DNA from: Methylococcaceae bacterium
GTDB lineage: Bacteria; Pseudomonadota; Gammaproteobacteria; Methylococcales; Methylomonadaceae
Reading direction: 5' to 3'
Assembly (NCBI GenBank): GCA_013140705.1
Contig: JABFSH010000005.1
Coordinates: forward strand, 1-64,000
DNA length: 64,000 nt
Position numbers and translations under genes: made by a program. Under the pieces are notes generated by a model, which was not told the origin of the DNA, did no database searches, and saw only the letters and a program-made list of their open reading frames with translations. This document shows, piece by piece, positions 16,412 through 26,265 of the stretch (within the stretch, counting starts at the first letter, position 1; every line of letters starts with the position of its first letter).

Positions 16412-17539
16412 ATGAAAAATGTCGTTATTGCAGGATATTGCCGTTCACCCTTCACCCCCGCCTACAAAGGGCAACTGACTAAAATCAGGCCCGATGACTT
16501 GGCCGCACAGGTCGTTAAAGGTCTGCTCAACAAAACCGGCGTCAATCCGAATGATATTGAAGACCTGATTCTCGGCTGCGCTTTTCCAGAGGGTGAGCAA
16601 GGCCTTAATGTGGCTCGATTGATTGCATTTTTAGCGGATTTGCCAATTTCCGTTGCCGGAATGACGCTGAATCGCTTCTGTGGCTCATCCATGCAAGCGA
16701 TTCATATTGCTGCCGGTGCCATTCAAATGAATGCCGGTGACGCGTTTATTTGTGGCGGTGTTGAGTCCATGACTCGGATTCCGATGGGCGGTTACAATTT
16801 CATGCCTAATCCCGGTCTTTACGAGACATTCCCTCAAGCCTATATCGGTATGGGCGACACCGCCGAAAATCTGGCCAGACAATATCATATTGATCGCATC
16901 GATCAGGAAGCATTCGCGTTAATGAGTCAGCGAAAAGCCCATGCTGCACAGCAACAGGGCTATTTTTTCGATGAAATAGTGGTTATAGGCGCCGTTGATC
17001 GGGACGGTTGTCTTCGGCCGGATTCTACGCCTGCCGGCTTGGCGCAATTGCCGCCAGCATTTCAGGCCAACGGTAGTGTGACTGCCGGAACCTCATCACC
17101 ATTGACTGACGGCGCGGCGGCGGTATTGGTTTGCAGTGAAGACTATGCCGATGCGAATGGTTTAGCAAAGCTGGCTAGAATTAAAGCCACCGCCGTTTCC
17201 GGTTGTGCCCCCGAGATTATGGGCATAGGGCCGGTCGCAGCGACCAACAAGGCATTAAAACGTGCCGGATTGGAATTGGAAGATATTGACATCGTCGAAT
17301 TAAACGAAGCGTTTGCCGCACAGAGTATTGCCGTGTTGAAGGCCATGCCGATACCGTTGACCAAGCTCAATATTGATGGCGGCGCCATCGCCTTGGGGCA
17401 TCCTTTAGGTGCAACCGGCGCCAGAATCACGGGCAAAGCTGCCAGTCTGTTATGCAGAGAAAACAAGCGCTACGCGTTAGCGACCCAATGTATAGGCGGA
17501 GGCCAGGGCATAGCAACTATCCTGGAGGCCATCTCATGA
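16412..17539 (+). CDS. Thiolase (acetyl-CoA C-acyltransferase, FadA-like)
   Basis: The 375-residue thiolase has the acylated nucleophile in MTLNRFCGSSMQAIH (C90), the GHPLGATGAR histidine near residue 331 and the second cysteine in CIGGGQG near the C-terminus. It would catalyse the last step of fatty acid beta-oxidation, cleaving 3-ketoacyl-CoA with CoA. The ribosome binding site is AGGAG. Its stop overlaps the start of the FadB-like gene (ATGA), a strong sign of translational coupling. Confidence 0.93.
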   Translation: MKNVVIAGYCRSPFTPAYKGQLTKIRPDDLAAQVVKGLLNKTGVNPNDIEDLILGCAFPEGEQGLNVARLIAFLADLPISVAGMTLNRFCGSSMQAIHIAAGAIQMNAGDAFICGGVESMTRIPMGGYNFMPNPGLYETFPQAYIGMGDTAENLARQYHIDRIDQEAFALMSQRKAHAAQQQGYFFDEIVVIGAVDRDGCLRPDSTPAGLAQLPPAFQANGSVTAGTSSPLTDGAAAVLVCSEDYADANGLAKLARIKATAVSGCAPEIMGIGPVAATNKALKRAGLELEDIDIVELNEAFAAQSIAVLKAMPIPLTKLNIDGGAIALGHPLGATGARITGKAASLLCRENKRYALATQCIGGGQGIATILEAIS

Positions 17540-19902
17540 ACATCAAAAAAGTCGCGGTCATCGGTGCCGGTGTCATGGGCGCCAGTATCGCCGCTCATTT
17601 CAGTAATGCGGGCATAACAGTTTATTTGCTGGATATCGTGCCTGACGACTGCAGGGATGCAGGAGGTAGGGCAACGCAGGGAGCTGTTGCCGAGGGTGCA
17701 ACGAATCGTAATGTCATCGCCGAAACCGCCTTACAAAAATTATTGAAGGCGGCCCCCTCGGCATTTATGGATAAAAAGAGTATCCGCTTGATCACGCCGG
17801 GCAATACGGAAGATCATTTGCAGTGGCTGAGTGACGTTGACTGGGTTATCGAAGCGGTTATTGAAAATCTGCCGATAAAAAAATTCCTCTACCAAAAACT
17901 GGATGCTGTTTGTCATCCGGACTGCGTTATATCGTCGAATACTTCCACCCTGCCGTTGAAGGTATTGACACAGGATATGCCCGAGCGTTTCAAGCAGCGC
18001 TTCATGATTACGCATTTTTTTAATCCCCCTCGCTATATGCGTTTGCTGGAACTGGTTTCAGGTCCGCAAACTCGACCCGATCTTGTTACGGCCGTTCGTT
18101 CTTTTTCAGACTTGTATTTGGGTAAAGCCTGCGTTAACTGCAAGGATACCCCGGGATTTATCGGCAACCGCATTGGCATTTACTGGCTGTTATGCGGGCT
18201 TCATGAGGCGATTGATTTGGGTTTGAGCGTTGAACAGGCCGATAGCATCTTGTCGACGCCCTTCGGCATACCGAAAACCGGTGTTTTTGGGTTACTGGAT
18301 TTGGTGGGTCTGGATCTGATTCCGCATATTCTAAAAAGCATGACATTGGCTTTAGCTACAGGAGATGTGTTTCATCAAGTCAGTCAACTTCCCGAAGTAG
18401 TCCAGACAATGATTGACGAAGGCTATACGGGACGCAAAGGCAAAGGTGGATTTTACCGACTGAACGAGGTGGAAGGCGTTCGGATCAAGGAATCCATCAA
18501 TTTGAATACCGGCGACTACTCGCTCAGCGAAAAACCGGATCTGGAAACTGTTTTCAAAGCCAAAAAAGACGGCCTGCCGGCACTATTCGCCTGTCCTGAG
18601 TTGGCCGCCTTTTACGCCTGGCGGGTTTTGTCAAAAACCTTGTGTTACGCAGCCAGTCTGGTTCCGGAAATATCGGACGATCTGGTTTCCGTCGATACCG
18701 CCATGCGTGATGGGTATAACTGGAAATACGGGCCTTTTGAACTGCTCGATCAAATTGGTTTAACGTGGTTTGTTGATAAACTTCGTGCAGAGAACCGTGC
18801 GATTCCGCCGCTTTTGGCGGACAAACACACTTTATATCAGGCAAGTTCAGGCCAATTGACGGCTACCGATTTGGCCGGACAGTATTATCCTGTGCAAAGA
18901 GCTGACGGTGTGCTGCTGTTATCGGATATGAAATTACAGCACGGGCCCGTTCTAAAAAATGCTTCGGCCAGTTTGTGGGATATTGGCGATGGCGTTGCCT
19001 GTCTGGAGTTTCATAGCAAAATGAACACCCTCGATATGGATGTCATGACGCTGATCAGGCATAGCATTGAAACCGTGAAAAGCACATTTTTGGCCTTGGT
19101 CATCCATAATGACGGCGAAAATTTTTCGGCAGGCGCTAATTTGACCTTGCTGATGCAGGCCATTTATAGCAGTAATTGGCCTGCTGTTGAGCATCTGCTT
19201 ATCGAAGGCCAGCAAACCTATCAGGCGCTAAAGTACGCGCCGTTTCCAGTGGTTGCCGCGCCTACGGGATTGGCGATAGGCGGGGGCTGTGAAATATTGT
19301 TGCATTGCGATGCGATTCAGGCGCATGCCGAACTTTATATGGGTTTGGTAGAAGTGGGTGTTGGCTTGATTCCCGGTTGGGGTGGTTGTAAAGAGTATTT
19401 ACGACGATGGCTGGCGTTGCCCAAAAAACCCGGCGGCCCTATTCCGCCGGTTGTGAAAGCCTTTGAAACGATAGCAATGGCCAAAGTGTCAAAATCAGCG
19501 TTTGAAGCGAAAGAGCTGTTGTTCCTGGCAAAATCGGATGCTATCACGATGAACAGAAATCGCCTGTTAGCCGATGCCAAGGTAAAAGCAATCGCACTCG
19601 CCAAAGATTATGTGCCGCCCCAGCCTTGTGTTTATCCATTGCCCGGGAAAACCGCTAAAGTTGTGTTGAGCATGGGTATTAAAGCGTTTCACCTGCTTGG
19701 CAAGGCAACAGACTATGATGTCGAGGTCGGGCAAAAATTGGCCCAGGTACTCAGTGGCGGTCAGTGTGACATGACCGAACCCTTGACGGAAGAGGATGTT
19801 CTGACTTTGGAACGAGAGGCGTTTGTGACTTTGGTAAAACAACCAGGAACCTTGGCGCGATTGGAGCACATGCTTAAAACAGGTAAGCCGTTGAGAAATT
19901 GA
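17536..19902 (+). CDS. 3-hydroxyacyl-CoA dehydrogenase / enoyl-CoA hydratase (FadB/FadN-like)
   Basis: A bifunctional beta-oxidation enzyme of 788 residues. The true start is the ATG at 17536, which overlaps the thiolase stop and has GGAGG upstream; the frame is open 28 codons further back inside the thiolase gene. The NAD-binding domain comes first (VAVIGAGVMGASIAAHF), followed by the HAD C-terminal domain (KDTPGFIGNRIGIYWLL, YTGRKGKGGFYRL). The enoyl-CoA hydratase part is at the C-terminus (HNDGENFSAGANLTLL, GLAIGGGCEILLHCDAIQA). This order is that of FadN-type proteins, the reverse of E. coli FadB. The gene ends 62 bp before the FadE-like gene. Confidence 0.93.
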   Translation: MNIKKVAVIGAGVMGASIAAHFSNAGITVYLLDIVPDDCRDAGGRATQGAVAEGATNRNVIAETALQKLLKAAPSAFMDKKSIRLITPGNTEDHLQWLSDVDWVIEAVIENLPIKKFLYQKLDAVCHPDCVISSNTSTLPLKVLTQDMPERFKQRFMITHFFNPPRYMRLLELVSGPQTRPDLVTAVRSFSDLYLGKACVNCKDTPGFIGNRIGIYWLLCGLHEAIDLGLSVEQADSILSTPFGIPKTGVFGLLDLVGLDLIPHILKSMTLALATGDVFHQVSQLPEVVQTMIDEGYTGRKGKGGFYRLNEVEGVRIKESINLNTGDYSLSEKPDLETVFKAKKDGLPALFACPELAAFYAWRVLSKTLCYAASLVPEISDDLVSVDTAMRDGYNWKYGPFELLDQIGLTWFVDKLRAENRAIPPLLADKHTLYQASSGQLTATDLAGQYYPVQRADGVLLLSDMKLQHGPVLKNASASLWDIGDGVACLEFHSKMNTLDMDVMTLIRHSIETVKSTFLALVIHNDGENFSAGANLTLLMQAIYSSNWPAVEHLLIEGQQTYQALKYAPFPVVAAPTGLAIGGGCEILLHCDAIQAHAELYMGLVEVGVGLIPGWGGCKEYLRRWLALPKKPGGPIPPVVKAFETIAMAKVSKSAFEAKELLFLAKSDAITMNRNRLLADAKVKAIALAKDYVPPQPCVYPLPGKTAKVVLSMGIKAFHLLGKATDYDVEVGQKLAQVLSGGQCDMTEPLTEEDVLTLEREAFVTLVKQPGTLARLEHMLKTGKPLRN

Positions 19903-19964
19903 CGATAAGCCACGTTTGCCATTGTTTGCCCACAAGAACTTCATGTTTTTTCAGGAGTACATCC

Positions 19965-22367
19965 ATGATCTGGTTACTGGCATTACTTGCAGTCGTATGG
20001 GGCCTTTTCTATTTTAGCGTCTCCATTCATAGAGCGACACTGATTATTGCCCTGTTATTGGGGGCTTACTTGTTTATTAACGGATTGACTGTGACTGGTA
20101 AATCCTTATGGATAGTTTTTTTGACGCTGTTTATACCGCTGAGTATTCCCATCATTCGGCAATGGCTCATCAGTCGCAGGTTGTTGACGCTGATGAAGAA
20201 GGCGCTTCCCACAATGTCACAAACCGAGCAGGAAGCGCTGGAAGCCGGCAATACCTGGTGGGATGCGCAATTATTCTCTGGTAATCCGGATTGGAAAGTT
20301 CTACAAAATTTACCGGCGGCACATTTGACGGACGAAGAGCAGGCCTTTATCGACGGACCTGTGACAACACTGTGTGCGATGCTCAATGATTGGGATATTA
20401 CGCATAACCACAAAGACTTGCCCAAAGAGGTCTGGGAATACATCAAAAAAAATAAGTTTTGTGGCATGATCATTCCGAAACAATACGGCGGACTGGCATT
20501 TTCGGATAACGCGCATTCCGAAATCGTTATGAAAATTTCCAGCCGTTGTTCAACGGCTGCCGTGACCGTGATGGTTCCGAATTCGCTTGGGCCAGCTAAA
20601 TTATTGTTGATGTATGGCACCGAAGAACAAAAAAATCATTACCTGCCTCGATTGGCAAGTGGCGAGGAAATTCCGGCATTTGCGCTAACAGGGCCACATG
20701 CCGGCAGCGATGCCGGCGCGATGACCGATACCGGCGTCGTGTGTCGTGGTTCCTTCGGAGGAAAAAATAATGTGTTGGGGATTCGTTTAAACTGGGACAA
20801 GCGTTACATAACTCTGGGCCCAGTAGCTACCGTGTTAGGATTGGCCTTCAAACTGTATGATCCCGATCATCTGATTGGACATCTGGAAAATATCGGTATC
20901 ACTGTCGCGCTGATTCCCACCAATACTCCCGGCGTGTCGATCGGCAGGCGTCATCTGCCTTTGGATTCGGCTTTTCAAAACGGTCCAAACTGGGGTAAGG
21001 ATGTTTTCATTCCAATGGACTGGATTATCGGTGGTGTGACACAGGCCGGCAACGGCTGGCTTATGCTGATGCAATGTTTAACTACGGGGCGGGCTATTTC
21101 GCTGCCGGCGCTCAGTGTTGGCGGAGCCAAATTTTGTTGCCGAAATACCGGAGCATACGCTCGTATCCGTAAGCAATTCAATGTCCCGATTGGTGAATTT
21201 GAAGGTATTGAAGAATTATTGGCTCGCATGGCGGGCCAAACCTATATCCTCGATGCGGCGCGTAAGGTTACGAATGCCGCTCTTGATCAGGGTGAAAAGC
21301 CGGCTGTTATTTCCGCCATCCTTAAGTACGAACTGACCGAACGCATGCGCCGGGTCGTCAACGATGCCATGGATATTCAGGGTGGATCGGGTATCTGTTT
21401 AGGCCCGAAAAACTATCTGGGTCGATTATATCAGGTCATTCCTGTCAGCATAACGGTCGAAGGCGCTAATATTTTAACGCGTTCGATGATGATTTTCGGT
21501 CAGGGTGCTATCCGCTGTCACCCCTTTATCCAGACAGAAATGGCGGCATTGGAACAAAGCAATGTGCAGCAGTTTGATCAGGTGTTATTTCAACATGTCG
21601 GATTTTTTCTGCATAACATGGCGGCCGGATTTTGGCTGGGCTTGACCAATGCCTGTCTACACAGTGTTCCCGGCGCTGCTGTGACGAGACCTTATTACCG
21701 GCAAATTGCCAGATTGAGCGTCAGCTTTGCGCTGCTTTCGGATTATGCCTTGCTTACGTTAGGCGGGGCCCTGAAACGCAAGGAAAGAATTTCAGGGCAA
21801 TTTGCTGATGCCCTTAGTAATCTTTACTTGTGTTCCTGCGTACTAAAGCATTATCAGGATCAGGGTTGTCAGAAAGAGGATGCGCCGTTATTGCACTGGG
21901 CAAGCCGGAATACGCTGTATCAGGCGCAACAGGCTTTGCTGACTATCTGCAGGAACCTGCCATTCCGTCCTTTAGCCGGGTTATTGCGGGTGCTTATTTT
22001 TCCTTTCGGCGCACCGAACGCCGAGCCACCGGACGCACTGATTCGCGAAACGGCAATGATACTGCTGACCGACTCTGAGACTAGAAGTCGTTTGACTCAT
22101 GGGATCTATGTTAATGATGATGCCACTGATGCAACCGGCAGAATTGAAGTGGCTTTCAAGGCCGTATTGGCGGCAGCGCCAGTTGAAGCCAAGATTCGTA
22201 TTGCACAAAAACAAAAAAAGCTGGCTAAAGGCAATCCATCGGCGCTTATGGAATCAGCATTAAGCCAATCGATTGTCACGGAACAGGAAGCGGCTTTGCT
22301 GGAGTCGGCGGATCAAGCTCGACTTGCGGCCATTGCTGTCGATGATTTCAGCCCAGAAGAGTTATAG
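19965..22367 (+). CDS. fadE: FadE-like acyl-CoA dehydrogenase
   Basis: The 800-residue protein has the FadE layout. Two N-terminal hydrophobic segments (MIWLLALLAVVWGLFYF and a second near residue 35) are followed by the acyl-CoA dehydrogenase core: FCGMIIPKQYGGLAFSDNAH, the LTGPHAGSDAGAMTDTGV loop, GRAISLPALSVGGAKF and VNDAMDIQGGSGICLGP. A C-terminal extension of about 250 residues specific to FadE completes it. I chose ATG 19965 because TCAGGAG precedes it and the membrane segment begins there; the frame is open to 19899. It would perform the first oxidation of acyl-CoA at the inner membrane and completes the thiolase/FadB/FadE set. Confidence 0.93.
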   Translation: MIWLLALLAVVWGLFYFSVSIHRATLIIALLLGAYLFINGLTVTGKSLWIVFLTLFIPLSIPIIRQWLISRRLLTLMKKALPTMSQTEQEALEAGNTWWDAQLFSGNPDWKVLQNLPAAHLTDEEQAFIDGPVTTLCAMLNDWDITHNHKDLPKEVWEYIKKNKFCGMIIPKQYGGLAFSDNAHSEIVMKISSRCSTAAVTVMVPNSLGPAKLLLMYGTEEQKNHYLPRLASGEEIPAFALTGPHAGSDAGAMTDTGVVCRGSFGGKNNVLGIRLNWDKRYITLGPVATVLGLAFKLYDPDHLIGHLENIGITVALIPTNTPGVSIGRRHLPLDSAFQNGPNWGKDVFIPMDWIIGGVTQAGNGWLMLMQCLTTGRAISLPALSVGGAKFCCRNTGAYARIRKQFNVPIGEFEGIEELLARMAGQTYILDAARKVTNAALDQGEKPAVISAILKYELTERMRRVVNDAMDIQGGSGICLGPKNYLGRLYQVIPVSITVEGANILTRSMMIFGQGAIRCHPFIQTEMAALEQSNVQQFDQVLFQHVGFFLHNMAAGFWLGLTNACLHSVPGAAVTRPYYRQIARLSVSFALLSDYALLTLGGALKRKERISGQFADALSNLYLCSCVLKHYQDQGCQKEDAPLLHWASRNTLYQAQQALLTICRNLPFRPLAGLLRVLIFPFGAPNAEPPDALIRETAMILLTDSETRSRLTHGIYVNDDATDATGRIEVAFKAVLAAAPVEAKIRIAQKQKKLAKGNPSALMESALSQSIVTEQEAALLESADQARLAAIAVDDFSPEEL

Positions 22368-22600
22368 TGTCGCCGTACTTGGGCAGCAGCATCCGGTGGT
22401 ACCTGCCCCAATTGGGGCTGTTGGTGATTTATACTTTTGAACAGCCTCCGTCCTTTTTCGATGCCGATAATTGCAGCTTGTTACCTTTCGTGTCTTGGTA
22501 ATTCCGAGCAATAATCTTTTTGCGACTAATCGTCGCTTGAATTTCCAGCAATTATGCCCCATTTGATTACATGATGCGTAAAACGGGTTGTTTTTTAACT
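22368..22600. other. Intergenic spacer between fadE and secA
   Basis: No gene is seen. A perfect 14-bp palindrome (gccccaattggggc, 22405-22418) is present without a T-run, so it is not a clear terminator. The secA promoter follows. Confidence 0.5.
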
Positions 22601-22628
22601 GTTACAGATAGCCTGGACAGTATATAAT
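22601..22628 (+). promoter_or_regulatory. Candidate sigma70 promoter of secA
   Basis: GTTACA (22601-22606), a 16-bp spacer and a perfect TATAAT (22623-22628) lie about 48 bp before the secA start. Confidence 0.55.
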
Positions 22629-22675
22629 CGTAAAATTTGATTCAATCATTTACTTAACTCACACCGGAAAAAAGC

Positions 22676-25396
22676 ATGCTGGGTAAGCTGGTTAGATTTG
22701 TTATAGGAACCCGTAACGACAGAATTATTAAGAAGAAAAGGAAACTGGTTAAAAAAATCAATGCCTTGGATTCTGAATATCAAAAATTGTCTGATGCTGC
22801 GTTAAAAGCAAAAACTCAGGAATTTCGAGATCGTTTGGCGCAAGGAGAAAAACTGGACAATCTGATTCCGGAAGCGTTTGCTACTGTCAGGGAAGCGTCA
22901 AAGCGAGTCTTTGGCATGCGCCATTTCGATGTGCAGTTGATCGGTGGCATGATTCTGCATAATGGAAAAATTGCTGAAATGAAGACCGGTGAAGGTAAAA
23001 CGCTGATGGCGACATTAGCGGCCTATCTGAATGCCTTGCCCGGAAATGGTGTGCATGTTGTCACGGTCAACGATTATCTGGCCAAACGCGATTCCGAGTG
23101 GATGGGGCGCTTGTATGGCTTTTTGGGCATGACCACAGGCGTGATCATCAGTCAAATGGAACATGCTGCACGCAGACAATCGTATGCCGCCGATATCACC
23201 TATGGTACAAACAACGAATTTGGCTTCGATTATCTGCGCGATAACATGGCGTTCAGTCTGGATCAAAAAGTTCAGCGAGAACTGAGTTTTGCCATCGTCG
23301 ACGAGGTGGACTCCATTCTGATTGATGAAGCCAGAACGCCCTTGATTATTTCCGGGGCGACTGAAGACAGCACCGAAGTCTATGTCAAAGTCAACACCCT
23401 TATTCCGTTCCTGACCAAACAGGAAAAAGAAGACGGCCCCGGCGATTACTCGGTTGATGAGAAGTCGCGCCAAATTTATCTGACTGAATCAGGTCATGAA
23501 CGTATCGAAGATCTCATGGCTGAACACGGTTTGATGTCTGAAGGTTCAAGTCTCTATGATGCAGTCAACATTCGCTTGATGCATTACATCAATGCTTCAT
23601 TGCGCGCTCACGTCTTATTCAAAAAAGATGTTGATTACATTGTATCCGAAACCAAAGAAGTGATCATTGTTGATGAGTTCACCGGTCGTGTGATGCCTGG
23701 ACGGCGCTGGTCTGAGGGCCTGCATCAGGCGATTGAAGCCAAGGAGCGCGTGCCTATTCAAAATGAAAATCAGACGCTCGCGTCCATTACTTTCCAAAAC
23801 TACTTCCGCTTGTATCACAAACTGTCTGGCATGACGGGAACGGCTGATACCGAAGCCTTTGAACTGAACAAGATTTATGGTCTTGAAGTTGTCGTGGTAC
23901 CTACTCATCGGCCCATGATCCGTAATGATATGGGCGACATGGTTTACTTGACGACTGATGAAAAATATATCGCCGTCGCCAATGACATCAAGGATTGCGT
24001 GCAACGTAAACAGCCTGTATTGGTTGGCACCACGTCGATTGAGAATTCCGAACGTCTCTCTGCTTTACTGAAAAAATTGGACATCAAACACGAAGTTTTG
24101 AATGCCAAGCAGCATGAACGTGAAGCGCATATTGTTCAACAGGCCGGTATGCCGGGTGCGGTCACGATTGCCACCAACATGGCCGGTCGCGGGACTGATA
24201 TTGTGCTCGGGGGTAATCTGGATGCCGAGCTCTCCACCTTAGGTCCGGATGTAACGGATGCCGACAAGGAAGCGGTACGTGCTGCGTGGCTGGCTCGTCA
24301 TAACCAGGTGATTGCCAGTGGCGGTTTACACGTTATTGGCTCTGAACGTCATGAGTCTCGCCGTATCGACAATCAATTAAGAGGCCGATCCGGACGCCAG
24401 GGTGACCCCGGCTCCTCACGGTTCTATTTGTCTTTACAAGACGATTTAATGCGTATTTTCGCTTCCGATCGAGTTGCGTCATTAATGCAGAAACTTGGTA
24501 TGGGTAATGGTGAAGCGATTGAACATCCGTGGGTTACTCGCGCCATCGAAAATGCACAACGCAAGGTGGAGAATCGCAACTTTGACATTCGTAAAGAAAT
24601 TCTCGCCTATGATGACGTGGCCAATGATCAACGTAAGGTTGTCTATGCGCAGCGTAATGAACTGATGGCGGCAAAAGAAATTTCCGACATTATTACCGCC
24701 ATCCGCGAAGATGTCGTCAACAAGTTGATCACGCAGTACATCCCGGCCAAAACGATGATGGAGCAATGGGATATCAAGGGACTGGAAGAGCATCTGCATC
24801 AGGAGTTTAATGTCGATATTCCACTGAGTAAAATGCTTGAGGAAGACCACACATTGCAGGAGATGTCCTTACGTGCCCGCATAATCAGCATTCTGGAACA
24901 AAGCCATAAAGATAAGGAACAGCAAATTACTAAAGATGTGATGCAGCACTTTGAAAAATCGGTGATGCTCCAAGTGCTGGACAACAGCTGGAAAGAGCAT
25001 TTGTCAGCCATGGATTATTTGCGTCAGGGCATACATTTCAGAGGTTATGCGCAAAAGGATCCTAAACAGGAATACAAGCGTGAAGCCTTTGAAATGTTCA
25101 CCAATCTTCTGGAACACATCAAATATGAAGTGATAGGCATACTGTTTAAAGTGCAAGTTAAACAGGAAGAGGATGTGCAGGCCATTGATCAACAGATGCA
25201 GGCACCTCGGGAAATGCGCTTCGATCATGCAGAAGCGCCGGCTCTGGATAATTTCAGTCAGCAAGGAGAGAGTGACGATCCCGAGAAGTCTCCGGAGTTG
25301 CCTTATGTCAGGGAAGGCATCAAGGTGGGCCGTAACGACCCATGTCCTTGTGGTTCCGGTAAAAAATACAAACAATGTCACGGAAAGCTCAGTTAG
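22676..25396 (+). CDS. secA: Preprotein translocase ATPase SecA
   Basis: SecA drives post-translational export of unfolded proteins through SecYEG at the inner membrane. The 906-residue length is standard. Walker A is in [20 protein letters not shown], the DEAD-type site in [22 protein letters not shown], and [15 protein letters not shown] and [20 protein letters not shown] belong to the second ATPase domain. The C-terminus has the SecB- and lipid-binding Zn motif [14 protein letters not shown]. The gene stands alone, with its own promoter and terminator; the usual neighbours (lpxC, argJ, mutT) are absent on both sides. Confidence 0.98.
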   Translation: MLGKLVRFVIGTRNDRIIKKKRKLVKKINALDSEYQKLSDAALKAKTQEFRDRLAQGEKLDNLIPEAFATVREASKRVFGMRHFDVQLIGGMILHNGKIAEMKTGEGKTLMATLAAYLNALPGNGVHVVTVNDYLAKRDSEWMGRLYGFLGMTTGVIISQMEHAARRQSYAADITYGTNNEFGFDYLRDNMAFSLDQKVQRELSFAIVDEVDSILIDEARTPLIISGATEDSTEVYVKVNTLIPFLTKQEKEDGPGDYSVDEKSRQIYLTESGHERIEDLMAEHGLMSEGSSLYDAVNIRLMHYINASLRAHVLFKKDVDYIVSETKEVIIVDEFTGRVMPGRRWSEGLHQAIEAKERVPIQNENQTLASITFQNYFRLYHKLSGMTGTADTEAFELNKIYGLEVVVVPTHRPMIRNDMGDMVYLTTDEKYIAVANDIKDCVQRKQPVLVGTTSIENSERLSALLKKLDIKHEVLNAKQHEREAHIVQQAGMPGAVTIATNMAGRGTDIVLGGNLDAELSTLGPDVTDADKEAVRAAWLARHNQVIASGGLHVIGSERHESRRIDNQLRGRSGRQGDPGSSRFYLSLQDDLMRIFASDRVASLMQKLGMGNGEAIEHPWVTRAIENAQRKVENRNFDIRKEILAYDDVANDQRKVVYAQRNELMAAKEISDIITAIREDVVNKLITQYIPAKTMMEQWDIKGLEEHLHQEFNVDIPLSKMLEEDHTLQEMSLRARIISILEQSHKDKEQQITKDVMQHFEKSVMLQVLDNSWKEHLSAMDYLRQGIHFRGYAQKDPKQEYKREAFEMFTNLLEHIKYEVIGILFKVQVKQEEDVQAIDQQMQAPREMRFDHAEAPALDNFSQQGESDDPEKSPELPYVREGIKVGRNDPCPCGSGKKYKQCHGKLS

Positions 25397-25420
25397 ACTG
25401 CCAGTCCCATCAAGTTGATC

Positions 25421-25450
25421 AAGGTGGCGTTCCATGCGGCGCCACCTTTT
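25421..25450 (+). terminator. Rho-independent terminator of secA
   Basis: A perfect 9-bp stem (AAGGTGGCG, 25421-25429, with CGCCACCTT, 25440-25448) and a 10-nt loop, ending in TTTT, 25 bp after the secA stop. Confidence 0.85.
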
Positions 25451-26265
25451 AGCATGCCAAGCAAAAGCGTCACTTCACCACAGACATTGTCAATCATTTC
25501 TCTTCTCAGATTCTCCAAATGGGGTTGGTGCCTGGAAATCACTCCTCGCTCGACAAGCCCAATACGAACGGTTACCACATGATCCAACTGATTTTAGACT
25601 GATTAATTCTGCAGTCAGCTGAGAAAATCTGTTATCTCTATGCGCATCGATTGACCCCATCAACTTTTATGCTTTGATGAGTGGTTAACCGAAATTCGTT
25701 GAGTTTCAAAAATTTATTTGATGTCCTGGCTAGTTCGGCCCTTCGGAAATGCTCTGAATGGATTTTATTGCAGTTCAGTAAAAAAATAAAAACGATTCAT
25801 ACTTCTCTGAATTTTAAATAAAAATCTATGAAAAATTACCTTGTCAACTTATTTTGTTAAGAGTATTTTATTTCTAATGGAACGAATGAGTGTGGAACTA
25901 TTGCCAGAATAATATTCACAGTGCCATTCCTTTGGTTTGTAATGGAAAGTTAAAGAACCAAGTGTTGATACCTAATTGGAAGTAACATCAATTTTATTTT
26001 TTTGGAAAAATCGGAATACCCTTGCGCGTTGGCAAAGTAAAACTTTGGATATATACGCAATAGTATGTGAGTACATCTTATAGTTAAAACGATACGGCCT
26101 CTTTATTAAGCTATTGAGGATTTTATAACTTTCGGAAATCAACATGCTTGAAGTGAATTAGAGGTTTATCCAATCCAGTAAAACTCAACGCAGTAACCCT
26201 CTAGCTCATCAGGTTGCACAACAATAATAAAAGCTGATTTATTCGACAGCAATAGAGGAGCGACC
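25451..26265. other. 815-bp AT-rich gene-free region before the multicopper oxidase locus
   Basis: No convincing reading frame on either strand. The left part is ordinary in composition; from about 25700 it becomes clearly AT-rich. One promoter-like pair is annotated separately. Such a long non-coding leader before a large operon suggests regulation, or the edge of an inserted segment. Confidence 0.6.
25841..25869 (+). promoter_or_regulatory. Weak candidate promoter upstream of the oxidase operon
   Basis: TTGTCA (25841-25846), a 17-bp spacer and TATTTT (25864-25869). It lies about 400 bp before the first gene, so the leader would be long. AT-rich sequence yields such matches by chance. Confidence 0.3.

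Noticed and set aside
22405-22418. Palindrome gccccaattggggc as a terminator of fadE
   Set aside because: No T-run follows and the stem leaves no loop; kept only as a note.
25423-25429. ggtggcg shared with the tRNA-Met 3' end as a possible att site
   Set aside because: Only 7 bp and part of the secA terminator; expected by chance.
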